Assembly: GCA_029934695.1 (NCBI GenBank)
Contig: JAOZLU010000011.1
Coordinates: 1 to 32,466 of the forward strand
Origin: Desulfobacterales bacterium
Lineage (GTDB): Bacteria > Desulfobacterota > Desulfobacteria > Desulfobacterales > 4be13
DNA length: 32,466 bases
Direction of reading: 5' to 3'
Of this stretch, positions 6,934 through 15,029 are shown piece after piece. Below the pieces are notes generated by a model. That model was given only the letters and a program-made list of their open reading frames with translations, was not told the origin of the DNA and searched no databases. A program made the position numbers and the translations under genes. Position 1 is the stretch's first letter, and the number at the start of each line of letters is the position of its first letter.

Positions 6934-8907
6934 TCAGAAAAGTTCCACGTTATTATCAAAATCCTCCTTCTCACCGTTATCCTTTTTCTCATCTTGGGGT
7001 GCTTCGTCCGCGTTATTGTCCAAATTATTCGTCTGAGCAATGATTTGTTTGTGGATGTCCCGTTCCTGCCGCATCGTATATCTTTCAGCAATTCTGTCCG
7101 TGTCGGACAGTAATTCTTCAGTCTCCTGACAGGTTCTCAGGCTTAGTGCCTGGCCGATGCCTTCCAGTTCCCGGAGAAGCCTCTTCAACTCCCCGGACAG
7201 GGCCGGGAGAAAATCAAGGTTGGAGATTGTCTGTGAAATTTCAGTTTTCAGTGCCTCGGCCTGTTGAAACGCATCCAAAGACTCTTTTCTGAACTGCTCA
7301 TACGCATGAGAGATATACTGAATCCCCACATCCGCGGAAACCCCGGTCTCAAAACCCTTTTCAGGAAAATTTTGCTCCTGCACTTTATCCGCCTTTTCCA
7401 AAGGGTCGGGGGAGATTTTTCGGATTTTCCGGACAGAATCAGAGATCGTGTCAAGGATCTCCGCCACATCGCTCACAAATGTGTCTGACTGGTCGGACAG
7501 GATTTTCACTTCCTGGGCAAGGACTTCAAGCGATTTTCCGTCTTCACCCAGATGTGCGGCTTTGACAATGGCGTTAAGTGCGACGAGATGTGTCTCAAAA
7601 CTGACTTCCCGCACATGCTTTGTATGATCTGCAAGTCGGATGGCCGTTTCAGATGTCTCGGCAGTCATCTCCTGGATTTGGTCCGCCAGGCCGGCACCCT
7701 GGTCAATGATCTGCTGAAGGTGCGAAAGATCAGATTCAAGCCTTGAAAATTCCAAAGGCGAACCGTTTTCCGCGTTTGCGGATCCGAAAATTGAAAAGCT
7801 GTGTATAAGTCTGGCCACTTCACTGTGAATCCTTCCGAAAGCCTGCGTACTCTTATGATGAACCTCGTCAATATCAGAGATTGTCTGTCTTAACTGGGCG
7901 TACTGGATTTCCACGATTGAATACGCACTGCCCGCTGTTTCCGTATCCCTCCCCTCATGTATGTCTTCTGCAAAAAGGTGTCTGACATCAGAAAGAGCAC
8001 TGATAATATGCATCACCCGCTGATTCATGCTGTCGTGAATCTGGATTCCTGCAACAATCTCTCCCACCTGCTGGGATATTTCCCGGGTGTGGATGCCAGC
8101 CTGTTCCAGAGTCTCAAGAGAGAGTTTCATCAACTGCCCGATTTCCCGGGCAGAATCCTGCACAGCCCGCTGTGCATCATTCGCCAACCTGTGCAACTGG
8201 TTCAGACCAGCGTAAATTTTACTGTGTACAATTCGCTGACTGGCGCATGTTGTTTTGGTATCCTCGCGGATGCTTTCGGCAATTCTGACAGTTTTCTCAG
8301 ACAATTGATAAATCTGCTGGAAAACAACCTTGAACATATTCAGAGACGCTGCTGACCGGGAACTCTCCACGGCGATGTTCAGCCCCACCACTCTGAGGGA
8401 CATACCAATCTTTTCAAGTGCCGAGCATACGTTGTAAAGATCCTCGAGCCCGACGATGACAGTATTGACATGGCTGAGATTATCAGTGACCTGGATATGG
8501 CAGTTTTTGAAATCTGCAAGTGATTTTCGGGCCAGCCATCTGACCTTGACAAGAACACTTTCATCTGATTCCCCGCCGATTCGGCTGACCGTTTCAAATG
8601 TCTGCCGGGTCAGGGCGGTGGTATCAAGATTGATTGACTGAAGCTTCCGACCCAGTTGCAGAAAATCCGGTTCGGCACTTTTGCAGACCGTATCCAGAGA
8701 TTCAATAAAAGCGGACAACTGAACAGGTATTTCAGACGCTGTTTCCGCGTGCTCGCCGGTATGAACTTCCGGCAGCTCATCTGTATGGGCAGAGCGTTTT
8801 TCCTTCCATTTTTTTATGAAAGAAAGGGAAAAAAAATTTTCAGTGAGCCAGTTTCTGTAATAATCAAACAACCTGGCTGTTCCATCTTTGATTTTGTCAT
8901 ATTTCAT
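6934..8907 (-). CDS. Soluble MCP-like protein with two degenerate hairpin tips
   Basis: A 657-aa, almost entirely helical protein without a clear membrane segment. Two stretches resemble the MCP signalling tip but are degenerate. At 166-205, SLRVVGLNIAVESSRS is followed by MFKVVFQQIYQLSE. At 436-475, THLVALNAIVKAAHLGEDGK is followed by LEVLAQEVKILSDQS. Both lack the canonical EAARAGE-(x)-G-(x)-GFAVVA-(x)-EVR. Between them, GIQIHDSMNQRVMHI (288-301) contains a DxxxQ pattern. The C-terminus is acidic (KEDFDNNVELF). Earlier in-frame ATG 8955 is rejected because the extra peptide is encoded by an interspersed repeat. Gene order (after cheA, before STAS-cheY) implies it is a scaffold or regulator of the CheA/CheW complex. 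Chemoreceptor function by methylation is doubtful. Confidence 0.8.
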   Translation of the reverse strand: MKYDKIKDGTARLFDYYRNWLTENFFSLSFIKKWKEKRSAHTDELPEVHTGEHAETASEIPVQLSAFIESLDTVCKSAEPDFLQLGRKLQSINLDTTALTRQTFETVSRIGGESDESVLVKVRWLARKSLADFKNCHIQVTDNLSHVNTVIVGLEDLYNVCSALEKIGMSLRVVGLNIAVESSRSAASLNMFKVVFQQIYQLSEKTVRIAESIREDTKTTCASQRIVHSKIYAGLNQLHRLANDAQRAVQDSAREIGQLMKLSLETLEQAGIHTREISQQVGEIVAGIQIHDSMNQRVMHIISALSDVRHLFAEDIHEGRDTETAGSAYSIVEIQYAQLRQTISDIDEVHHKSTQAFGRIHSEVARLIHSFSIFGSANAENGSPLEFSRLESDLSHLQQIIDQGAGLADQIQEMTAETSETAIRLADHTKHVREVSFETHLVALNAIVKAAHLGEDGKSLEVLAQEVKILSDQSDTFVSDVAEILDTISDSVRKIRKISPDPLEKADKVQEQNFPEKGFETGVSADVGIQYISHAYEQFRKESLDAFQQAEALKTEISQTISNLDFLPALSGELKRLLRELEGIGQALSLRTCQETEELLSDTDRIAERYTMRQERDIHKQIIAQTNNLDNNADEAPQDEKKDNGEKEDFDNNVELF

Positions 8908-8932
8908 AAGCTTCAATGGAAATCCCCTTTTC

Positions 8933-9058
8933 CCCTTCGACAAGCTCAGTGCCAAGCTCAGGGTCCGAGCCGCAGAGAAAATAATAAAAACTCTGTGGTT
9001 CCCTGAGCCCGGCCTCTGAGCCCGGCCCCTGAGCCCGGCCCCTGAGCCTGCCGAAGGG
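8933..9058. repeat. Fold-back element with 13-bp tandem core
   Basis: CCCTTCGACAAGCTCAG at 8933-8949 is a near-perfect inverted match (15 of 17) of CTGAGCCTGCCGAAGGG at 9042-9058. Inside lie three copies of CTGAGCCCGGCC with a 13-bp period (9003-9014, 9016-9027, 9029-9040). This is the widespread interspersed palindrome that encodes SLSKG-type peptides when read through. It separates the first cheA from the MCP-like gene. Confidence 0.8.
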
Positions 9059-9102
9059 ATGACAGTGGCAAAGGGGAACGGTTTTAATTCCCTCTTTTAA
9101 AT

Positions 9103-11082
9103 TTATTTTTCATTATTCGCAAGCCCCATCAATCCGCCGACATCAAGGATGAGTCCCACTCTGCCGTTGGGCATTATGGCACTTCCGGAAATTCCGGGGA
9201 TATTCCGCATGGTTTCCCCCAAAGTTTTAATGACAATCTGCTGACTGCCGATCAGCTCATCAACAAGGATGCCTGCCTGATGTCCGTCTTCTTCAATAAC
9301 CATGACAATGCCTCGGACAGGATCCTGCTCGGCCCCTTCAATATCGAAAAGTTCAGCAAGCCGAAACAGCGGAACAAGCTTTCCTTGAACGGACACCGTC
9401 TCACCCCGACGAAGCACCGTTGAAATATCTTCCGGAACCGGTCGGACAGACCTGACAATCGAAACAGTGGGCATGATATATTTTTCGCTTCCCACACGAA
9501 TCACCATTCCATCAATGATTGCAAGTGTGAGAGGAAGGGTTATTTTAACAACGCTTCCCTTTCCTGGTGCGGATTGGATTTCAATATGCCCGCGAAGCGC
9601 GTCAATACTCTTTTTCACAACATTCATCCCGGTGCCGCGGCCGGATACCTCGGAAAGGGCCTTGACTGTGGAAAAGCCCGGTCTGAAAATCAGGCTGAGT
9701 ACCTCATGCTCACTGATCATAATATCTTCAGCCTGGGTTTTATTGCTGATCAGCCCTCTTTCCCTGGCTTTGGCAAGAATTGCCTTATGGTTGAATCCCC
9801 GACCGTCATCTTTTACTTTCACCACAACATTGCCCGATGAATGATAGGCGGACAATTTCACGATCCCATAAGGAGGTTTGCCTGCTCTCTCTCTGCTATC
9901 AGGCTGTTCGATGCCGTGATCCATTGCGTTGCGGATTATATGTATAATGGGATCGTTAATAATATCAACCATATTCCGATCTATCTCAGTGTCCTCTCCT
10001 TCGGTGACAAAGGAGACTCTTTTTTCCAGCTTATGCCCCATATCTCGCACCAGTCGGGCCATTTTCCGAAAAGTTTCCCGGAGGGGAACCATTCTCATGG
10101 ACATGCTCATGTTTTGAAGTTCACGAATAATTTTGTTTGTGTGAGACATTTTTTTGAGAAGATCATGGTGACCGCTCCCTGCAATCAGGTCATCCTGGGC
10201 TACCATAGAATGCGAAACCACCAGCTCTCCCACCATGTCAATAAACTGGTCCAGCCGTTCCACTGGAACCCGGGCAGAGGATTCAAAGCCCTCCTGTTTT
10301 TTGCTGGTTTCCAAGTATTGTTTTGTTTGAAGTCCGCGGGCAACATCCAGCAGAGAAGCAGCCTCTGTTTTTTTCACTTCCTCGTCAATCGGCATTTTGT
10401 GCTGATGAATGATTTCCTCTGTTTCTTTCTTTTTGACAGAAATTTCTTTCTTTTTGACAGAAGACGGTGCTGAACCTGCACGCGGGCTTCCTGCTCTGAC
10501 ATCGCCGGATTTTTCAGGGGGGAAAATCGTCTTTTCTGAAGTTCTGGGGAGTTTCCCTGTTTCAACAGCTTCAGAGGATTTTGCGGCCGCTGTCGTCTGG
10601 GTCAGAAGAAGAGCCAGTTCATCATAACCTTCAGGTTTGAAAGAAGGTTTGCCGTTTGTCACATCCTGAACAGACTGAAAAAGCAGTTTAAGCATGTCAG
10701 CCGCTCGAAGTGCCAAGTCTGAGTATTCCTTTGTGTAACGGATTCTCCGGCCGCGAATAATGCCTATAAGAGACTCTGCATAATGTGCCATTTCTGTTAT
10801 GAGGGAAATTTCAAAGAAGGCAGATGTCCCCCTTATATTGTGAAATGCGCGGAAAACAGTGTCAACCGCGGTCATATCACCCGGATCCGTTTCAAGAGAT
10901 AACAGTGCTGTTTCGGCGCTGTCAATCAAATCTTTGCTTTCAGCGACAAAGGCCTCTATCAATTCGATATCAAAGTCTTCAGGCAGGCAGACCCCGACTT
11001 GGGCAGGCGCAGTTTTGACAGGTCGCTCCGCCTCCTGTTCCTTGTTCAGAATGGGAACACTTTTTTTTTGTTTATCAGACAT
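9103..11082 (-). CDS. cheA: Chemotaxis histidine kinase CheA (second type, HPt with HxxRG)
   Basis: A 659-aa kinase. The HPt domain (about 35-145) carries His81 in FRAFHNIRGTSAFFE, with Arg at the place of the usual Lys of HxxKG. A long charged linker (150-270) has no recognisable P2 CheY-docking domain. P3 (RVPVERLDQFIDMVGELVV, 271-330), P4 (NDPIIHIIRNAMDHGIE, KDDGRGF, VSGRGTGMNVVK) and a CheW-like P5 follow. The linker includes a duplicated SVKKKE from a 21-bp direct repeat at 10422-10462. The start at 11082 has AAGGA upstream; the ORF could extend to 11136 but without a better site. It differs from the downstream CheA in linker and P2 content, so the two are unlikely to be a recent duplication. 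Confidence 0.96.
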   Translation of the reverse strand: MSDKQKKSVPILNKEQEAERPVKTAPAQVGVCLPEDFDIELIEAFVAESKDLIDSAETALLSLETDPGDMTAVDTVFRAFHNIRGTSAFFEISLITEMAHYAESLIGIIRGRRIRYTKEYSDLALRAADMLKLLFQSVQDVTNGKPSFKPEGYDELALLLTQTTAAAKSSEAVETGKLPRTSEKTIFPPEKSGDVRAGSPRAGSAPSSVKKKEISVKKKETEEIIHQHKMPIDEEVKKTEAASLLDVARGLQTKQYLETSKKQEGFESSARVPVERLDQFIDMVGELVVSHSMVAQDDLIAGSGHHDLLKKMSHTNKIIRELQNMSMSMRMVPLRETFRKMARLVRDMGHKLEKRVSFVTEGEDTEIDRNMVDIINDPIIHIIRNAMDHGIEQPDSRERAGKPPYGIVKLSAYHSSGNVVVKVKDDGRGFNHKAILAKARERGLISNKTQAEDIMISEHEVLSLIFRPGFSTVKALSEVSGRGTGMNVVKKSIDALRGHIEIQSAPGKGSVVKITLPLTLAIIDGMVIRVGSEKYIMPTVSIVRSVRPVPEDISTVLRRGETVSVQGKLVPLFRLAELFDIEGAEQDPVRGIVMVIEEDGHQAGILVDELIGSQQIVIKTLGETMRNIPGISGSAIMPNGRVGLILDVGGLMGLANNEK

Positions 11083-11186
11083 GGTGGATTCCTTGTTTTC
11101 TTCGTTTACAGGAAAGTTCCGAAGGTAAATTTTCACCGGAAAGAACCAGAGGACAATCTGATCTTTGACCTCCTGACCTGACCCTG

Positions 11187-11639
11187 TCAGGCATGTCCCA
11201 GCGGTTCTATGTCTTTCAAATTATTTTTCTGATGATCCATATCCATATCATCTGCACTGTGTGCCTGATTTCCTGACAGATTTTTGTAAAATTCAGCCAT
11301 ATATATAATTTTTGAGATAAAAAGGGCTCTCACGAGATATCCTATGGCAAAGTTCTGCTGTGCGTTTGAACTATTCTGAAGTAACAAACCAAGGGCCTCT
11401 CTGATAACAGGAGATATTCTCGCATGAATTTCTTTCTGTTCGGTCGTAAGATCGCCGTCTTTAATTGCCCCCCAGACCGCAGCGACGATATAGATATTCG
11501 ATTCTTTTAACAATATTCTTTTATATTCCCTGAATATGTCCAGTGATGCCTCATCAATGCGCTTTTCAATTGTCCTGGCATAAACGACGACATCATCATT
11601 CTCTTTGCCTGTGCGTTTTGAAAAAAACTTGCTTAACAT
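11187..11639 (-). CDS. Unknown 150-aa protein in the chemosensory cluster
   Basis: I do not recognise the family. The protein is mostly helical and soluble (YARTIEKRIDEASLDIFREY, QKEIHARISPVIREALGLLL) with a His/Asp-rich tail (HSADDMDMDHQKNN). It has a strong ribosome binding site (AGGAGG seven bases upstream of ATG 11639) and sits between cheW and the first cheA, all on the same strand, so it is very likely expressed with them. A role as an adaptor or regulator of the kinase complex is only an inference from position. Confidence 0.8.
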   Translation of the reverse strand: MLSKFFSKRTGKENDDVVVYARTIEKRIDEASLDIFREYKRILLKESNIYIVAAVWGAIKDGDLTTEQKEIHARISPVIREALGLLLQNSSNAQQNFAIGYLVRALFISKIIYMAEFYKNLSGNQAHSADDMDMDHQKNNLKDIEPLGHA

Positions 11640-11685
11640 ATTCCTCCTGTGATTTGTTCGCAGTTCCGCCTTTAGGCAGTGGCGG

Positions 11686-11737
11686 AACTACGAACTTTTC
11701 GGTGGCACCGCCTAAAGGTGAAACTACGAACTTTTCG
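11686..11737. repeat. Direct repeat AACTACGAACTTTTCG, two copies
   Basis: AACTACGAACTTTTCG occurs at 11686-11701 and again at 11722-11737 (36-bp period), with CCGCCTTTAGG/CCTAAAGG palindromic halves next to each. The second copy runs into the 3' end of cheW and provides its last residues and its TAG stop. Confidence 0.85.
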
Positions 11738-12248
11738 ATGTTCTTCTTTCCAGAAGCGTGATTTCTTCGGATCTGAGGACTCGGTCAATATCAAGCAAAA
11801 TCTTCACGCCGCCATCCATTTTTGCCATGCCGAGAATGTAGTCCGTATCCAGCTTTGTTCCAAATGCAGGGGAATCCTCAATCTCCTCTGTTTTGATGTT
11901 CAGCACTTCTGAAACAGTATCCACAACAATACCGATCATCACGCTTCCTGTTTCCCCTGCTATTTCCACAACAATGATGCAGGTCCGATCTGTATAATCT
12001 ATTGCGTCCATGCCGAATCTCAGTCTGAGATCCATAACCGGAATTACTTTTCCCCTCAGGTTAATGACCCCCTTCACAAAATCCGGTGTCTGAGGTACAG
12101 AGGTGACGGGCATCATTCCGATAATTTCCTTTATTTTCAATATGCCGATGCCATACTCTTCATCTGCCAGCGTGAAGGTCAGGTATTTCCCCTCTCTTTC
12201 ACCCATCGCCTTTACAGCCTTATCCATTTTCTGAGCCAATTTTTCCAT
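11724..12248 (-). CDS. cheW: CheW coupling protein
   Basis: A 174-aa CheW-domain protein. It has the usual landmarks: KYLTFTLADEEYGIGILKIKEI, then PQTPDFVKGVINLRGKVIPVMDLRLRFG, then IGIVVDTVSEVLNI and LDIDRVL. It links MCP tips to the CheA P5 domains in the receptor array. An AGGAGG site lies nine bases upstream of ATG 12248. It is the first gene of the minus-strand cluster. The final TSKSS and the stop codon come from an interspersed repeat, so the ancestral protein probably ended slightly differently. Confidence 0.97.
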   Translation of the reverse strand: MEKLAQKMDKAVKAMGEREGKYLTFTLADEEYGIGILKIKEIIGMMPVTSVPQTPDFVKGVINLRGKVIPVMDLRLRFGMDAIDYTDRTCIIVVEIAGETGSVMIGIVVDTVSEVLNIKTEEIEDSPAFGTKLDTDYILGMAKMDGGVKILLDIDRVLRSEEITLLERRTSKSS

Positions 12249-12472
12249 TGTTTTTACCTCCTATGCTTTATTTTAATTGAAAAAAATATGTCGGGTGTTA
12301 AGCTGTTTCTTATTCTTGACACGAAATTTTTTGCATACAGTTGCAGGATGAAGCGAAGCGTAAACCCACCATTTTTTTTGCAGATGTGGTGGCTTCCGCT
12401 CTGCTTCACCCATACTGCATTTTTTAAGGTTTTGTTTTTTTGCCATTTGAGGCTGACAGTACCTTCCTGTTA

Positions 12473-12502
12473 ATTATGATACACTATAATACAAACTGAC
12501 AA
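12473..12502 (-). promoter_or_regulatory. Possible sigma70 promoter for the cheW-led cluster
   Basis: On the minus strand, TTGTCA (12497-12502) and CATAAT (12473-12478) are separated by 18 bases, each one mismatch from consensus. Transcription would start near 12466, giving a leader of about 218 bases before cheW. The region is AT-rich, so chance matches are likely. Confidence 0.3.
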
Positions 12503-13030
12503 ATAAATATCAAGCCAAATCGCCCGGTTTTGGAATGCAATCCGGCTTTGCAGGCCGGAAACAGGCGGAACTCTGATACAGGTGTGTTTGGGACCAGGAA
12601 AATATATGCTTGGAATATTTGATGATATGGCAATAGTTTTCTTCCTCAATGTTTATATATTTTACCAAACTGGAAATTTATATTTTTTTTTACATTTTTG
12701 CAATATTTTTTATGTGCTGAACAGCCTGTCTTTATAAACAGCGTGTCCGATCAGAGGACAGACACTCCGGCCCGATTCTGTGAGCCACAGTTTAATCAAT
12801 ATATTACGCCAATTGTATATTCTTTGCCAAATGATTTTATTCTCATTATGTTATCCCTGTAAAATAGCCATTCATTCTCTCCTGTTCATAATTTCATATC
12901 TGCAACCTCCCTCAAAACATTTAAAAAACTGATTATAACAGCTCATAGCATATTTATTACGATTTTAGTGGATTTAAAGGTTGAATGATGATATATCTGA
13001 AGTTTTGGTATTGTAATTATATTTTTTTCC

Positions 13031-13123
13031 TGATTATAACGGATGTGGGGAGTCTCCCGTGAACGTGCCTGTGAACGAAACATGCATGGGGATTCACGGA
13101 CACGTTCAAGGGTGCTATAATCA
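13031..13123. repeat. 93-bp imperfect fold-back element
   Basis: The ends are TGATTATAAC (13031-13040) and the inverted TATAATCA (13116-13123). Just inside, CCCGTGAACGTGCCTGTGAAC pairs with the complement of the segment near 13091-13112 (about 17 of 21). It has the look of a MITE or other non-autonomous element and carries no gene. Confidence 0.6.
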
Positions 13124-13294
13124 CATTCATGGAACACACAAGGGGCGGTTTCAAAACTGTCCCTGCATGAATCAGGCAGGAATTTTTGTCAATGTCCCAT
13201 CAGACAAAAAGAATAATACATAACTTTTCCAGACACATATTAACCGGAAACAGGTTACAGACCAACGGGCGTACTGCGAATTGGGGGAACATTG

Positions 13295-13414
13295 ATGCTG
13301 ATTATAACGCCTTTTGGGAAGCAGGGTGGATTCCGGGTCAGAATTGAAAAAATGTCCCATTTTTTTTTCAATTCTGCATGATGTCATTTTATCCCAAGAC
13401 GTTATAATCAGCAT
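13295..13414. repeat. 120-bp fold-back element with 15-bp perfect terminal inverted repeats
   Basis: ATGCTGATTATAACG (13295-13309) is exactly inverted at 13400-13414. Inside, CAGAATTG and CAATTCTG flank an A/T-rich loop around ATGTCCCAT. It shares the TGATTATAAC end with the element at 13031-13123, so both probably belong to one family of non-autonomous elements. Confidence 0.7.
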
Positions 13415-13485
13415 TAATTTTTATCCCCTTTTTTGAAATTATCCCCTTCCCCTTCAAATGGGGGATCTCTTTCAGGCCGCAGTAG

Positions 13486-13540
13486 GGTGGGTGAAGGATT
13501 TCGATTTTTTACGCAGTAAAAAACGAAACCGCAACCCACC
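13486..13540. repeat. Long hairpin of the GGTGGGT...ACCCACC type
   Basis: GGTGGG (13486-13491) pairs with CCCACC (13535-13540), and TTTCGATTTTTTAC pairs with GTAAAAAACGAAA around a GCA loop. This resembles the common interspersed CCCACC/GGTGGG palindromes of proteobacterial genomes. It could act as a bidirectional terminator but has no gene pointing directly into it. Confidence 0.65.
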
Positions 13541-13750
13541 TTGATAAACCCAAGTTTAAGGTAAGAAAGGATTTTAAATTAATGGAAGTTATAACGTCGC
13601 AATTTCAGGCATATGCGTAACATCACAATTTGATACCATAACAGACCTTATAAACGAGACGGGTTTTCAGGATTTCTGAACGGTTATTCATTGGTGCCCG
13701 ATATCCGTCGGCCACCAGACATCAAATATTTATAAGAAAGAGAGGTGTTT

Positions 13751-14752
13751 ATGTTGAAAAAAAAATTGCATTGTTTTAGGATATTGACTGTGTTGTGTTT
13801 TTACGGGCTGTTTCCGGCAATGGTTCAGGCGGCTCAGTTCAAAGTCCTCGCTGTTATGAGCTATGAGGAGGATTTTACATGGACCATGGCGATAAAACAA
13901 GGGATAGATTCCGCACTGGCAGACACTTGTGAGGTGCGATATTTTTATATGGATACGAAAAAAAATTTGGAGGGCGGGCCGGAAAAAGCAACGCAGGCTC
14001 ACGCCCTGTATCAGGAATTTCAGCCGGACGGTGTGATTACGGCTGATGACAATGCTCAGTCCATGTTTGTCGTTCCTTATCTGAAGGACAAAGTGAAGAC
14101 ACCTGTGATGTTCTGCGGAGTCAACGCCGAACCTGAAAAATACGGATATCCAGCGTCAAATGTTTCGGGAATTTTGGAGCGTCTGCACCTTCACGAGTCT
14201 GTCGTACTGGCGAAGAATATTGTTCCCTCAATCAGGAATTTTGGATTCATCATAAAGTACAGCCCCACAGCCGATGCAATTTTAAGGCAGATTAAAAGAG
14301 AATCAGATGACTATCCGGCAAAATTTGTAGCCATGAAAACACCAAAAACCCTCAAAGAGGCCGTGACAATGACTGAGGAACTCAGAGAACAGTGCGACCT
14401 GTTATTTCTGTCCGCGGTTCAGGGGCTGGCCGGTGAGGGAGGCGAGCCTGTCATAGAGAAAGAAGCCGTGTCACTTCTGGTAAAGACCTTTGGCAAGCCG
14501 ACCATCAGCACCGAGGAGCATAATGTAAAGCACGGAACATTATGTGCAGTGAGCAGAACAGGCCAGGAGCAGGGGAGAACAGCCGCCAAAATGTTGCTGA
14601 AGGCCATGCAGGGGACGCGGATGGCTGAAATCCCGATCACTCAGAATTATCAGGGAAAAAGAATCATCAATGCGACAGTGATAAAAACATTGGGTATCAA
14701 ACCCAAGCTTGAATTCCTGATCGGTGCGGAAGTGGTGAAGACAGAAGAATAA
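13751..14752 (+). CDS. Periplasmic ABC_sub_bind-type binding protein
   Basis: A 333-aa protein with a Sec signal peptide (basic MLKKKLHCFR, hydrophobic core, cleavage likely after AMVQA). The mature part starts AQFKVLAVMSY and has the two-lobe periplasmic-binding fold: QGIDSALADTCEVRYFYMDTK, then ADDNAQSMFVVPYLKDKVKTPVMFCGVNAEPEKYG, and IRNFGFIIKYSPTAD. This matches the ABC_sub_bind (PF04392-like) family, often tied to hydrophobic or aromatic ligands. Start 13751 follows AGAGAGG; a GTG two codons earlier is possible. No permease or ATPase gene is adjacent. The next gene is an MCP, so it may present ligand to that receptor. The ligand is not known. Confidence 0.85.
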   Translation: MLKKKLHCFRILTVLCFYGLFPAMVQAAQFKVLAVMSYEEDFTWTMAIKQGIDSALADTCEVRYFYMDTKKNLEGGPEKATQAHALYQEFQPDGVITADDNAQSMFVVPYLKDKVKTPVMFCGVNAEPEKYGYPASNVSGILERLHLHESVVLAKNIVPSIRNFGFIIKYSPTADAILRQIKRESDDYPAKFVAMKTPKTLKEAVTMTEELREQCDLLFLSAVQGLAGEGGEPVIEKEAVSLLVKTFGKPTISTEEHNVKHGTLCAVSRTGQEQGRTAAKMLLKAMQGTRMAEIPITQNYQGKRIINATVIKTLGIKPKLEFLIGAEVVKTEE

Positions 14753-14761
14753 AATACTCCT

Positions 14762-14796
14762 GATTCTGACAGATTTTGTGATCTGAATCCGTTTTT
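14762..14796 (+). terminator. Possible Rho-independent terminator after the binding-protein gene
   Basis: A stem formed by GATT/AATC and CAGAT/ATCTG with a TTTGTG loop, ten bases after the stop codon, is followed by CCGTTTTTT. The stem is A/T-rich and interrupted, so efficiency is uncertain. Confidence 0.45.
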
Positions 14797-14862
14797 TAAG
14801 CGCAGAGGATACAGAGGGGACACAGAGAACCGGCCTTGCTCATCGTTTGGATCAACTTTGCT

Positions 14863-14888
14863 CGGCCTGGATTGCTAAATCCAGGCCG
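14863..14888. repeat. 11-bp perfect hairpin (CGGCCTGGATT)
   Basis: CGGCCTGGATT (14863-14873) is exactly inverted at 14878-14888 with a four-base loop, followed by GGATTTGGCAATCCC. No T-tract follows. The GGATTTGGCAATCC core is shared with repeats at 24447-24588 and 29320-29500, so it is an interspersed palindrome and not a dedicated terminator. Confidence 0.75.
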
Positions 14889-15029
14889 CCGGATTTGGCA
14901 ATCCCGCGGGAGCAGGGTATTTATTAATCGCCTGAAATTATACGGAATCACGAAATTCGCCAGAACCAGAAATATTTGAACATCAGATGCCCGTTTTTTT
15001 CAAACATCGGGCCTTTACAGAGAGGGGAG

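Larger units (their letters stand above)
12249..13750. other. Gene-poor divergent spacer with fold-back elements
   Basis: No convincing gene is present between the divergent cheW and the ABC_sub_bind gene. The stretch is AT-rich. It holds a possible minus-strand promoter (12473-12502), five copies of a TGATTATAAC-type motif (12930, 13031, 13299, and inverted at 13114 and 13401), two fold-back elements with those motifs as ends, and a third long hairpin at 13486-13540. Short ORFs inside (for example 12288-12473, 12943-13137 and 13172-13414) have no coding character and largely overlap the hairpins. Confidence 0.6.

Noticed and set aside
12288-12473. 61-aa ORF in the divergent spacer
   Set aside because: Phe/Leu/Cys-rich translation of an AT-rich stretch, no ribosome binding site, and it covers the predicted minus-strand promoter region.
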